DNA of 50,174 nt. Source: Kineosporia rhizophila (GTDB taxonomy: Bacteria > Actinomycetota > Actinomycetes > Actinomycetales > Kineosporiaceae). The stretch is from contig NZ_JAJSOH010000043.1 in the NCBI RefSeq assembly GCF_021277265.1, positions 1 through 50,174 of the forward strand. Direction: 5' to 3'. The translations under genes and the position numbers were made by a program. This document shows positions 1 through 7,152 of this stretch, piece by piece (the first letter of the stretch is position 1; each line of letters begins with the position of its first letter). The notes under the pieces are model-generated. The model was not told where the DNA came from. It saw only the letters and a list, made by a program, of their open reading frames with translations, and did not search any database.

Positions 1-2
1 CG

Positions 3-923
3 TCAGCTCAGGGCTACCCCAACGACGCAGCTGCACGACGATTCATCGGCAGGACGGTGAACGAAGCGCGCGAGGCCTTGAAGATGAGCCTGGATCAACT
101 GGCCATCGAGGCCGAGTGGACCAAGTCATCACTCCAGCGCGTCGAGAAGGCGGATCCGCACGTCCGGTTCAAGCCACGAGACTTCCGAGGCCTCCTCACT
201 GCACTCGGAGTCGAGGACGACTTCCAGACCGTTCTCATGGGCCTGGCAGCCACGCTGCAGAGCAGCCAGAAGGGCGACGCCTCCACGGAATGGTGGAGGC
301 AGTACATCGGCCATGCCGTCCCCGCGTGGTTCGAGCTCTACATCCGGCTGGAGCACGAAGCCAGCCTGATTAGGACGTACGAGGCCGAGCTGATCCCCGG
401 TGTCCTCCAGGTTCGTAGCTACGCAGCTGAGGTCATCAAATACTCCCTTCCCAGCCTCTACTCAGATGAGGAGGCCGAGCAGCGCATCGAGGCACGGATG
501 CAACGACAGACGCTGCTTACCCGCGAGAACCCACCGCACCTTTCAGTGATTCTCAACGAGGCCGTCATCCGGCGAACCATCGGTATGGGGACGGACATCG
601 CGCGAGACCAACTGGAAGGGCTCCTAAAAGCCGGTGCGCTCCCCCACGTGGAGCTGCGTATTCTGGCGTTCGAGGCAGGCATCCACGGAGGGATGACCGG
701 AGCCGCGGGATTCAGTGCACTGACGTTCCCGCTGCTACCCGGAACCGATAAGCCCGTTGAAAGACCGATGGTTTACAGCGACTTCACAACGGGCGCCCTG
801 TACCAAAGCGAGCCAGAGGACGTTGCGTCCCACAATCGCGTCTGGGACGCCTTGGGAAGCAAGGCTCTCGACCCACGGGCCTCTGAGGAGGCCATCCGTA
901 CAGCCCTTGGAGAACTGTCATGA
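3..923 (+). CDS. HTH regulator with DUF5753 domain (Scr1-type antitoxin-like), open to left edge
   Basis: The frame is open from base 3 with no stop. A GTG at 57 exists, but helix 1 of the helix-turn-helix (RRFIGRTVNEAREALKM) lies partly upstream of it, so the true start is probably off the left edge. If the molecule is circular the frame continues to an ATG at 50159. The N-terminal third is an XRE-like HTH (SLDQLAIEAEWTKSSLQRVE). The rest matches the DUF5753 layout (WFELYIRLEHEASLIRTYE, then ELIPGVLQ). Proteins of this family pair with small DUF397 proteins as DNA-binding antitoxin-like regulators; the next gene is such a partner, overlapping by 4 bases (ATGA). The palindrome at 50135-50151 directly precedes the inferred start, suggesting autoregulation (inference). 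Confidence 0.85.
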   Translation, partial: SAQGYPNDAAARRFIGRTVNEAREALKMSLDQLAIEAEWTKSSLQRVEKADPHVRFKPRDFRGLLTALGVEDDFQTVLMGLAATLQSSQKGDASTEWWRQYIGHAVPAWFELYIRLEHEASLIRTYEAELIPGVLQVRSYAAEVIKYSLPSLYSDEEAEQRIEARMQRQTLLTRENPPHLSVILNEAVIRRTIGMGTDIARDQLEGLLKAGALPHVELRILAFEAGIHGGMTGAAGFSALTFPLLPGTDKPVERPMVYSDFTTGALYQSEPEDVASHNRVWDALGSKALDPRASEEAIRTALGELS

Positions 924-1309
924 GCTCTGACATCACCCCGATCCGCACCACCCCCCGTGGCTATTTCAAAGCTCAGGCGAGCGGCGGGAACGGTGGCAAC
1001 TGCGTAGAGGTCAACCTCGACGCCGTTGTCACGGAAGGGAAGATCCGACTGCGGCACAGCAAGCACCCCGAGGTCGCGCCCTTCGAGTACGACCGCACCG
1101 GCTGGTCCGCCGTTCTGACCGGTACACGCGCTGGCTCGTGCCCCGGCGCTGACATGGATCAGCTGGCAAGCAAGGGTGTGGTGTTACTGCACGACACCAC
1201 GAATGCAGCGACCCCGCCATTCACGTTCACGGCGGCCGAATGGGCCGCCTTCGAGGACGGCGTCGCCAAGGGCGAGTTCGACATCGCAACCGAACCCAGC
1301 GTGGCGTGA
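920..1309 (+). CDS. DUF397-domain protein, partner of the upstream regulator
   Basis: 129 aa. It overlaps the upstream DUF5753 gene by ATGA, so the two are translationally coupled. It shows DUF397-like pieces: YFKAQASGGNGGNCVEV near the start, then IRLRHSKHPEVAPFEYDRTGW, and a final TFTAAEWAAFEDGVAKGEFD. Typical DUF397 proteins are about 60-80 aa; here roughly 35-40 residues separate the first and last halves of the motif set, so this is a long version. The family is usually found beside HTH-DUF5753 genes and has been described as the toxin-like partner. Whether it is toxic here cannot be read from the sequence. Confidence 0.75.
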   Translation: MSSDITPIRTTPRGYFKAQASGGNGGNCVEVNLDAVVTEGKIRLRHSKHPEVAPFEYDRTGWSAVLTGTRAGSCPGADMDQLASKGVVLLHDTTNAATPPFTFTAAEWAAFEDGVAKGEFDIATEPSVA

Positions 1310-1328
1310 CCTGCCCCTGAAGCCGCGG

Positions 1329-1365
1329 CCGGCGTCGACCCTCCCGGAACGAGGGTCGGCGCCGG
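1329..1365. terminator. Bidirectional terminator hairpin
   Basis: 15-bp arms (1329-1343 and 1351-1365, one G-T wobble) around a 7-base loop, between two convergent genes (DUF397 protein and lytic transglycosylase). There is no long T-run, only a short TTT on the + side. Confidence 0.6.
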
Positions 1366-1480
1366 TCCCGTTTGCGCCGGGCCGAACGCTGCACGGCGCA
1401 TCCGCGTGGCATCCCGAAGCGAGCTCCATTCTGCCCCTTTTGCGACAATAGCGCTCCGCCTCGCGACGGGTAGCTGACTG

Positions 1481-2497
1481 TCAGTACATGCTGGCGTGGA
1501 TGTGGTCGTAGTGGCCGCCGGTGATGTCTCCCGGGTCATAGACGCCGCCCCCGCCGTAGGGGCGCCAGCCCTCGTTGCTGCGCTCGGTGCTCCAGATCTG
1601 GCCGGCCCAGATGAGGTAGTTGATGCCGAGGGCGGGTGCTGCTGCTTGTAGTTGTGCTGCGAGCTGGTCGCCTTGGGCCTGTTCACTGATGTTCGGGCGG
1701 CGGCCGAGGCGTCCGATGGTGATGTCGCAGGCGCGGCCGAGGGGGTGATCGCTGGTGGGGTTCCAGGCGTGTTCGTCCCAGCAGGTCACCTGGTTCCATC
1801 CGGAGTTGCGGAGGTGGGTGACCAGGTTCGCGGTGCGGGGGGTGATGCAGCCGGTGCCTGTGGTGGGGTCGGGGGCGATGGTGCAGGTCTCGTCGGGCCA
1901 GGTCCCGTCCGGGGCTCGACCTGATGCGGCGGGTAGCGCGGTGGTGAACGTGGTTTGGTTGTCGCGGACCTTGGCCACGTATTTGACGACGTCGGGGTAG
2001 GGCGGCATGCCGCCGTACTGCTGGACGGCTCCCGGGCCGGCGTTGTATCCGGCCAGGGCAAGGTCCACGACGTCGCCTGCGTATCCTGCTCGGCGGAACT
2101 GCTCGATCAGGGAGCACATGTAGCTGGCCTGGGCGGCGATCGCGTCGGCGGGGTCGAAGGGGTCGGCGACGCCGTCGCTGTTGGCGTCCGTTCCCCAGTC
2201 GGTCCAGGTCGGGGGCGTGAATTGGGCGATGCCTTGCGCGTTCGCTGGGCTGACGGCGTTCGCCTGGAACCCGGATTCGACCCAGAGCTGGGCTGCGATC
2301 AGGGGGGCTGTGAGTTGCGGGCAGGTGCCCGCGGCGGCCTGGATGTGCTCGACCAGGTGTAGGGGGATCTTGCTGGTGTTGAGTTGGCCGCCAGCGCTGT
2401 CGGCGGGCTGAGCGCTTGCCAGGATGGGTAGCCCCACGGCCAGGGTCAGGACCGTTCCTGCGGCCAGGACAGCGAGGCGGGTGGCCCAGCTGCTCAC
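1481..2497 (-). CDS. Secreted lytic transglycosylase of the mating channel
   Basis: 338 aa from a GTG at 2497 that overlaps the upstream stop (GTGA); an upstream TTG at 2554 would run into the previous gene. A signal peptide/membrane segment (TRLAVLAAGTVLTLAVGL) is at about residues 7-29. An SLT-type domain follows, with the likely catalytic glutamate in WVESGF (E74), then GIAQFTPPTWTDWG and ALAGYNAGPGAV. The C-terminal part (CDITIGR, then GGHYDHIHASMY) resembles the domain often attached to actinobacterial phage and conjugation hydrolases. It would locally open peptidoglycan for T4SS assembly, like VirB1. It is the last gene of the leftward operon that starts at 5260. Confidence 0.85.
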   Translation of the reverse strand: MSSWATRLAVLAAGTVLTLAVGLPILASAQPADSAGGQLNTSKIPLHLVEHIQAAAGTCPQLTAPLIAAQLWVESGFQANAVSPANAQGIAQFTPPTWTDWGTDANSDGVADPFDPADAIAAQASYMCSLIEQFRRAGYAGDVVDLALAGYNAGPGAVQQYGGMPPYPDVVKYVAKVRDNQTTFTTALPAASGRAPDGTWPDETCTIAPDPTTGTGCITPRTANLVTHLRNSGWNQVTCWDEHAWNPTSDHPLGRACDITIGRLGRRPNISEQAQGDQLAAQLQAAAPALGINYLIWAGQIWSTERSNEGWRPYGGGGVYDPGDITGGHYDHIHASMY

Positions 2498-3099
2498 GCG
2501 GCGGTGACGTCGGCCGTGGTTTGCCAGGTGAGGGTGGCTGAGGTGACCAGCCAACCAGCGCGCTCAGGGGCTCGGTCGGTGATGCATGTTACCTGCCACT
2601 GCTGCGCTTTGAGGGATCGTCCTCGATCGGTGTGGGGGGTCTGGGTCGCGGTGAGCATCGCCCAGGGCGAGTCCTTCGGGGGTGCGTCGAGGCCTCCCAG
2701 CACGGCGGTGTTCACGGCGATGGAGGTGACGCCGGCTTCGGCCCATTCATTCCAGGTGCTTTCCGCATGCCCCTCGGTAGGGGGCATGGTGCGCAGGGCG
2801 TGGGCGTAGTCGGTGGTGGCGTAGATGGAGGCTCTTGCGTAGGCGGCTTCCTGGCCCTCAGCGCTGGGGTTTCCCCCCAGAAGTGCTTGTGCCAGGGCTG
2901 AGCACGCGGCCCGCGGGTTTGGGGCCGGCGCGGTGTGCCCGACCTGGTGCTGTGACGAGGTCGCAGCAGCGGATGGGGCGCTGGGGCGGGTGTCGGCTGG
3001 TCGAAGTGACGAGGCCTGCGTGGAGCAGGCCGTGAGGAGCGCCGCGCCGACGAGCGCGGCCGATAGGACGGCGGCGGGTCGAGGGTGTAGGCGGTTCAT
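2494..3099 (-). CDS. Putative lipoprotein of the conjugation operon
   Basis: 201 aa. The start is the ATG at 3099, which overlaps the upstream stop (ATGA) and has a strong GGAGGAG ribosome-binding site; an open upstream extension of 41 codons is rejected. The N-terminus is a lipoprotein signal with lipobox LTAC (C25), then a low-complexity Ser/Ala/Thr linker and a compact domain (about residues 60-200) rich in Trp and Ala. I recognise no enzyme motif. It lies between a membrane-anchored protein and the lytic transglycosylase, overlapping both by 4 bases, so it is probably an outer-face structural part of the T4SS (inference from context). Confidence 0.75.
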   Translation of the reverse strand: MNRLHPRPAAVLSAALVGAALLTACSTQASSLRPADTRPSAPSAAATSSQHQVGHTAPAPNPRAACSALAQALLGGNPSAEGQEAAYARASIYATTDYAHALRTMPPTEGHAESTWNEWAEAGVTSIAVNTAVLGGLDAPPKDSPWAMLTATQTPHTDRGRSLKAQQWQVTCITDRAPERAGWLVTSATLTWQTTADVTAA

Positions 3100-3881
3100 G
3101 AGGCTCCTCCTGTGGGGCCGAGGCGGTTGTAGGCGGTGAGGGCGCGATCGGCGGTGCTGGTGCGCCGCGGTGTCCAGGTGCCGGCGGGGGGCGGGATCAT
3201 CCGCCAGTCCCCGCGGCGCCAAAGGAGCTGCACGGTGTACTCGTTCAGCTGCCCGTGCGGGGTGCAGCCGTCTGCGACGGCCACTCCGATCGTGATGCTC
3301 CTGATCGGTGGTGACATGGCGTGCGCTCGCGGTGGTAGGCGGAACGCGACCGTCTGGGCGCTGGGGTCGTCGGCCTGCTGCTGGCGGGGGGATGCTCGGC
3401 GGGTGAGCGCCAGGAATTGCCCGGGGGTGGGACGTCCGGGTATGGAAACAACCTGCTCGGTGATGGTGGGGGTGAAGACCGCGCTGCCGGCGCTGGGCTG
3501 GGTGTGCTGGAGCAGATGGGCCGCTGCGAGGGCGGCGCCGTCTGTGGTGGGAGCGAAGCCTCTGGCCTGGTGGGTGGTCAACTGTGCGGGGCCGGCGGAG
3601 GCGGAGATCGGCAGGGTGCGCCCGGCGGTGTGCCGCCAGCTGATGTCCTGACCTGGCCGGTGGTTCAGGGGGATGGGTGAGGCGGTGGCGATGGCGCTGG
3701 TGGCGGCGGCACGGCTGTCCTCGGATGAGGCCAAGGGGATTGCCACGGGGATTGCTGCGAGAGAAGGGCGGCTCGGGTGGTGTGAGGCTGTCAGCGCCCC
3801 TGCCGTGAGGACTGTGATGGCGCTGACCAGGTAGAGGGTGCGCCGTGTGCGGCGTTGGGGCGGACCGGGCTTCGCGGTCAT
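3096..3881 (-). CDS. Membrane-anchored protein, paralogue of 6382-7152
   Basis: 261 aa. One N-terminal transmembrane segment (about residues 15-33, TLYLVSAITVLTAGALTA) is followed by an extracytoplasmic domain. The block GRTLPISASAGPAQL, a gap, then GFAPTTDGAALAAAHLL matches the block in the rightward protein at 6382-7152 (ALIPVSDTFGPAERSGDVW, then FAHTPMGAVMAAQVI), so the two are distant paralogues on either side of the divergent promoter. I recall this family from actinobacterial conjugation loci (possibly DUF8175; label not verified). No catalytic motif is seen. Both ends overlap their neighbours by 4 bases (ATGA), so it is firmly in the operon. A structural T4SS role, perhaps VirB8-like, is inference. 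Confidence 0.75.
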   Translation of the reverse strand: MTAKPGPPQRRTRRTLYLVSAITVLTAGALTASHHPSRPSLAAIPVAIPLASSEDSRAAATSAIATASPIPLNHRPGQDISWRHTAGRTLPISASAGPAQLTTHQARGFAPTTDGAALAAAHLLQHTQPSAGSAVFTPTITEQVVSIPGRPTPGQFLALTRRASPRQQQADDPSAQTVAFRLPPRAHAMSPPIRSITIGVAVADGCTPHGQLNEYTVQLLWRRGDWRMIPPPAGTWTPRRTSTADRALTAYNRLGPTGGAS

Positions 3882-5260
3882 GGCTGGTCGCTGGTGCGGG
3901 GTGGAAGTACCGCGAGGTGGCGCACGATGGTGGCTGCCGCGTGCAGCCAGGCGCGCTGGCTCTTGGGGCTGAGGGCGGCGTGGTCGATGGGCCCGCCCAG
4001 GGTGAGCGCCGGGTCGTACGGTATTTCGATGACGGCGCCGGTGGTGGCCGAGAAGTGCTGAGCTATGTCGTTTTTGATTTTCTTGTGCCGGTCGGACGGG
4101 CGCTGGTGGATCAAGGTCACGGCGCTGGCGACCAGGTCGTCCCGGCCGGCCTTGGCCAGGGCGTCGAGCATCCAGGCTGCGGCCCGGCTGGCGTCCTGGC
4201 GCACGGTGGTGGTGACCACCAGCAGGTCGGTGACGGCCAGCGCCCGGCGCCAGGTCTCGGCGCGGATGTCGTGACCGGTGTCCAGCACGCGCAGGCGGTA
4301 GTACCGGGCCAGGAGCTCGTGGAGGGTGTCGACCTCACTGCCGTCCAGGCTGGGCGCTGCCAGGTCGGCGATGTCGTCCATCGGCAGGGCGTCGAAGCGG
4401 GCGCTGCCCTGGCTGTGGACGTGGCGATCGAGGTCACCGATGCGGCCGGTGGCCGAGGTGAGGGTCCGGGCCTCGTGCAGCAGCGTGCGCACGGTGCCGG
4501 CGTGCGAGGAGCTGTTGATGCGCCAGCCCATCGTTCCTCGACCTCGGGTGACCTCCAGGGCGAGCACACCTCCGCCGCGGCTGGTGCCCAAGGCGGCGGA
4601 CAGCAGCAGCGCCGACGTGGTCTTCCCGACGGCGCCGGCCGGGTTGACGATCGTGATGGTCCGGCCGCCGGGCAGTTGGGTCTGGGCGTCCGCCAGGTCT
4701 TGCAGGTAGCTGCGCTCGGCCGCTGCCGGTGGCAGAGGTACACCGGTGGATCGCACGAGGCGCCCCCGCCAGCCCTGCTGGGCCCGGTGTGCGCCGATCG
4801 GGCCGAGCGTTGATCCGGGCTCGCGGATCTGAATGGCACTCGCAGGCAGGTGTGGTTGCTCGTGGCCGGGGTGGGCCAGGGCCGAAGCCCTGGCAGGCGC
4901 ACCCGCCGACGCACCGGCTGGGTGGGGATCGACGACCGGTGGCTTCGGAACGCTGGCCGCATCCGGCGGCATGTGGTGTCCCGGGACGTCGTCGGCGCCG
5001 GCTGGGCCGTCGTGTTCGGCGAACCGGGATGCTCCGTCGGGTGTGACCTCGAGATGCAGTTCCACCCCGTCTTCGGGTGTGGCCACGACGGGAATGGGCC
5101 GGCTCATCGTGCGGGCGATCTGGGCGACCCAGGCAATGGCGGCCTGCTCGGGTTCGAGGGTGGAGCCGTCGGGCTGCGGGAGTAGCGGGAGGAGCTGGCC
5201 GTCTGCGTAAGGCTGCCCGTCCCGGACTTCCAATCGGATGGGCCTGAGCGTCTCGGTCAC
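3878..5260 (-). CDS. MinD/ParA-like ATPase of the conjugation locus
   Basis: 460 aa. It starts with GTG at 5260 behind a strong GGAGGAGG site. Residues 1-200 are a poorly conserved, proline-rich N-terminal region. Residues about 200-440 form a MinD/ParA-like P-loop domain: IVNPAGAVGKTTSALLL (Walker A about 206-215), then TRGRGTMGW at the usual second loop, VLDTGHDI in the Walker B position, and DLLVVTTTVRQDASRAA. The signature lysine of the deviant Walker A motif (KGG) is replaced by proline, so ATP handling may be altered. Such proteins recur in actinobacterial T4SS loci, where they probably position or license the channel. It is the first gene of the leftward operon. Confidence 0.8.
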   Translation of the reverse strand: MTETLRPIRLEVRDGQPYADGQLLPLLPQPDGSTLEPEQAAIAWVAQIARTMSRPIPVVATPEDGVELHLEVTPDGASRFAEHDGPAGADDVPGHHMPPDAASVPKPPVVDPHPAGASAGAPARASALAHPGHEQPHLPASAIQIREPGSTLGPIGAHRAQQGWRGRLVRSTGVPLPPAAAERSYLQDLADAQTQLPGGRTITIVNPAGAVGKTTSALLLSAALGTSRGGGVLALEVTRGRGTMGWRINSSSHAGTVRTLLHEARTLTSATGRIGDLDRHVHSQGSARFDALPMDDIADLAAPSLDGSEVDTLHELLARYYRLRVLDTGHDIRAETWRRALAVTDLLVVTTTVRQDASRAAAWMLDALAKAGRDDLVASAVTLIHQRPSDRHKKIKNDIAQHFSATTGAVIEIPYDPALTLGGPIDHAALSPKSQRAWLHAAATIVRHLAVLPPRTSDQP

Positions 5261-5282
5261 AGATCCTCCTCCGTCAACGATT

Positions 5283-5310
5283 CATCAACTGTAGTTGATG
5301 ACTGTATAGT
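5283..5310. promoter_or_regulatory. Divergent operator/promoter of the mating-channel operons
   Basis: CATCAACT-GT-AGTTGATG (5283-5300) is a dyad with 8-bp arms, followed after four bases by TATAGT (5305-5310), a plausible -10 for the rightward operon. A half-site-like CTAGTTGAG lies at 5322-5330. The 17 bases ATCAACTGTAGTTGATG (5284-5300) recur exactly at 50135-50151 before the DUF5753 regulator. The spacing would let a bound regulator block RNA polymerase. Operator function is inferred. Confidence 0.7.
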
Positions 5311-5344
5311 GCCACTCGTTTCTAGTTGAGAAGGTGGGTGGAGT

Positions 5345-5932
5345 ATGGCGGGCCTGAACGGCAGCAAGTCCCCCTGGTTGATCCCCTCGACTACGCCGCC
5401 GCCTTCAGGTACGGCTGCGAGCTCCCCCGCCGGGCAGGGCCGGAATGCAGAACCTCCAGCGGATCTACAGGCAGACCTGCCTGTAGATGAGCGATTTCCT
5501 CGAGCGAGCCAGCCGACCCTTGGTTTCCGTCCCTCGCCGATCTGCTGGGTGGGCGCTCACGGGGGCGCCGGCACCAGCAGCATGCGCGCAGTGGTGGGGC
5601 TGGGGGTTGACTGCGGGCGCACCTGGCCGGAGCATCCGGGCCCGGTGGTGCTCGTGGCTCGCACCCATGCCCACGGCCTGGAGTGTGTGCGCCGGATCTT
5701 CGCCGAGCGCGGCACGGCCAGCATTTTCGCCCTGGTCCTGGTGGCCGACGCTCCCGGTCGGCGCCTGCCCAAGGCCTTGCAGGAGCAGGTGCACGTGCTC
5801 TCAGGGGTCGTGACCCATCTGCGGCGGGTGGCCTGGATCGAGGACTGGCGCACCCGGCCAGGACACATGAGCGCTGCAGCACAACGCGCCCTGGAACAGC
5901 TCGTGGACACGAACTTCGCGGCCGCGACCTGA
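5345..5932 (+). CDS. DUF6668-like protein (degenerate P-loop)
   Basis: 195 aa, first gene of the rightward transfer operon. The first ~65 residues are proline-rich and low complexity. From about residue 70 it matches the DUF6668 pattern: ICWVGAHGGAGTSSMRAVV resembles a ParA Walker A motif, but the catalytic lysine is missing (GGAGTS instead of GxGKT). FALVLVADAPGRRLPKAL and HLRRVAWIEDWRT follow. It is therefore probably a ParA-fold protein that no longer hydrolyses ATP. A 26-bp near-palindrome lies inside its 5' coding region. The family accompanies actinobacterial T4SS genes; its exact role is unknown. Confidence 0.7.
   Translation: MAGLNGSKSPWLIPSTTPPPSGTAASSPAGQGRNAEPPADLQADLPVDERFPRASQPTLGFRPSPICWVGAHGGAGTSSMRAVVGLGVDCGRTWPEHPGPVVLVARTHAHGLECVRRIFAERGTASIFALVLVADAPGRRLPKALQEQVHVLSGVVTHLRRVAWIEDWRTRPGHMSAAAQRALEQLVDTNFAAAT
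5463..5488. repeat. 12-bp-arm palindrome inside the DUF6668-like gene
   Basis: ATCTACAGGCAG (5463-5474), two bases, then its exact reverse complement (5477-5488). It sits in the non-conserved N-terminal coding region about 120 bases past the start codon. It could be a regulatory hairpin in the mRNA or a second operator. Confidence 0.6.
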
Positions 5933-5996
5933 CCCCGCCTCAGCACCATGGGCCGGCGCCTCGGCCAGCACGTACTGTCATGGAGGGACCGCTGAA

Positions 5997-6308
5997 ATGA
6001 ATTCAACCGTCTTGGCTTCCGGCTTCTCAGTTCTCAGGCAGCAGATCGCCCCGACCCCGAACGTTCCCGATCCGGGGCTGGGTCAGGCGCCGCCGGAACT
6101 CTCGGAGCGGGTGGACACGGTTCTGGCGCTGGTGGCCTACCTCGGCGTCGCAGCCTGTGTGGCCGGTTTCGTCGGGGTGGCCATCGCCATGGCCGTCACC
6201 TACCGGCGAGGCGAGATCGGCGAGCACGCCATGCAGTTCTTCGTGGTGCTGGTCGCCTCGAGCATTGTCGGCAGTGCCTCCAGCATCGCTGCTTTCGGCC
6301 TGGGCTAG
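5997..6308 (+). CDS. Small two-helix membrane protein, candidate pilin-like/VirB2-VirB3-like T4SS subunit
   Basis: 103 aa, start ATG 5997 behind GGAGGGA. The N-terminal 35 residues are hydrophilic; two hydrophobic helices follow at about residues 43-67 and 79-101, joined by a short charged loop (TYRRGEIGEH). The size, topology and place upstream of the VirB6-like and VirB4-like genes are those of small T4SS inner-membrane or pilin-type proteins. No cleavage site is clear enough to assign VirB2 firmly. Confidence 0.65.
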   Translation: MNSTVLASGFSVLRQQIAPTPNVPDPGLGQAPPELSERVDTVLALVAYLGVAACVAGFVGVAIAMAVTYRRGEIGEHAMQFFVVLVASSIVGSASSIAAFGLG

Positions 6309-6381
6309 TCCTCGATGGGTCTCAGCCGTGCCCTCATCCCTCCGGCCAGCGATTTGGCCCGGCCTCTCGGAGAGGAGAACC

Positions 6382-7152
6382 GTGCAGGATCAGCAGGATC
6401 AGCAGTTTGAGCGCGACAGCGGACGGTCTCGCTGGATGCTCGTCCTTGGCATCACCATCGTCGTCCTGGCCCTGGCTGCGCTGTTCTTACAGGAACGGGA
6501 AGATGCTGGCGGGCAGGAGCGGTATCCGGACGTGACCGGAACGCCGTCGCTGGCTCCGCCGGTCTCTGATCCTCCTAGTGCTGGCGAGCGCAGCCAGCGC
6601 TGTGGTGACGGTCTGGCACCGCCCTCCTCGGATCGGCCGACCGCAGCACCGGCGGACCTGCAGTTGCGGGTGGAGAACCGGGCGCTGATCCCGGTGAGCG
6701 ACACGTTCGGGCCGGCCGAGCGCTCCGGCGATGTCTGGCGCTGTTTCGCGCACACCCCGATGGGCGCGGTGATGGCCGCGCAGGTGATCAGCACCAGGCG
6801 TGTGGCCTCGCCTTACCGGGTAGCGGTCGGGCAGGAGCAGTTAGTGGCCAACACCGGCCGGGAGACTTTCCTGGCGGCAGCCCGTCAGATCGACGACGTC
6901 GCCGCCCAGCCGGGCACTTTCGTCCAGCCGGCCGGATTCACGGTGAGGGCGTTCGCCGAGGACAGTGCGGTGGTGGCGCTGGCGTCACGCACCGCCTCGG
7001 GGCAACTGCGCTCAGCCACCATCACGTTGCGCTGGGTCGAGTCCGAGCAGGTAGGCGGCGACTGGAAAGTCGAGCTCCTGCCTGACGGCTCGGACACTCC
7101 AGCGCTGACACCGCTGAGCACGCTGGACGGCTACCTGACCTGGGGACTGTAG
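6382..7152 (+). CDS. Membrane-anchored T4SS accessory protein, paralogue of 3096-3881
   Basis: 256 aa from GTG 6382, chosen because GAGGAG lies just upstream; the open frame back to 6157 overlaps the previous gene and is rejected. A short charged N-terminus with DQQ repeats precedes one transmembrane segment (about residues 19-36, MLVLGITIVVLALAALFL). After a linker comes the same domain as in the leftward protein: ALIPVSDTFGPAERSGDVW, CFAHTPMGAVMAAQVIS, then DWKVELLPDGS. It overlaps the next start by one base. Likely a periplasm-facing structural part of the channel. A VirB8-like role fits the topology but is not proven. Confidence 0.75.
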   Translation: MQDQQDQQFERDSGRSRWMLVLGITIVVLALAALFLQEREDAGGQERYPDVTGTPSLAPPVSDPPSAGERSQRCGDGLAPPSSDRPTAAPADLQLRVENRALIPVSDTFGPAERSGDVWRCFAHTPMGAVMAAQVISTRRVASPYRVAVGQEQLVANTGRETFLAAARQIDDVAAQPGTFVQPAGFTVRAFAEDSAVVALASRTASGQLRSATITLRWVESEQVGGDWKVELLPDGSDTPALTPLSTLDGYLTWGL

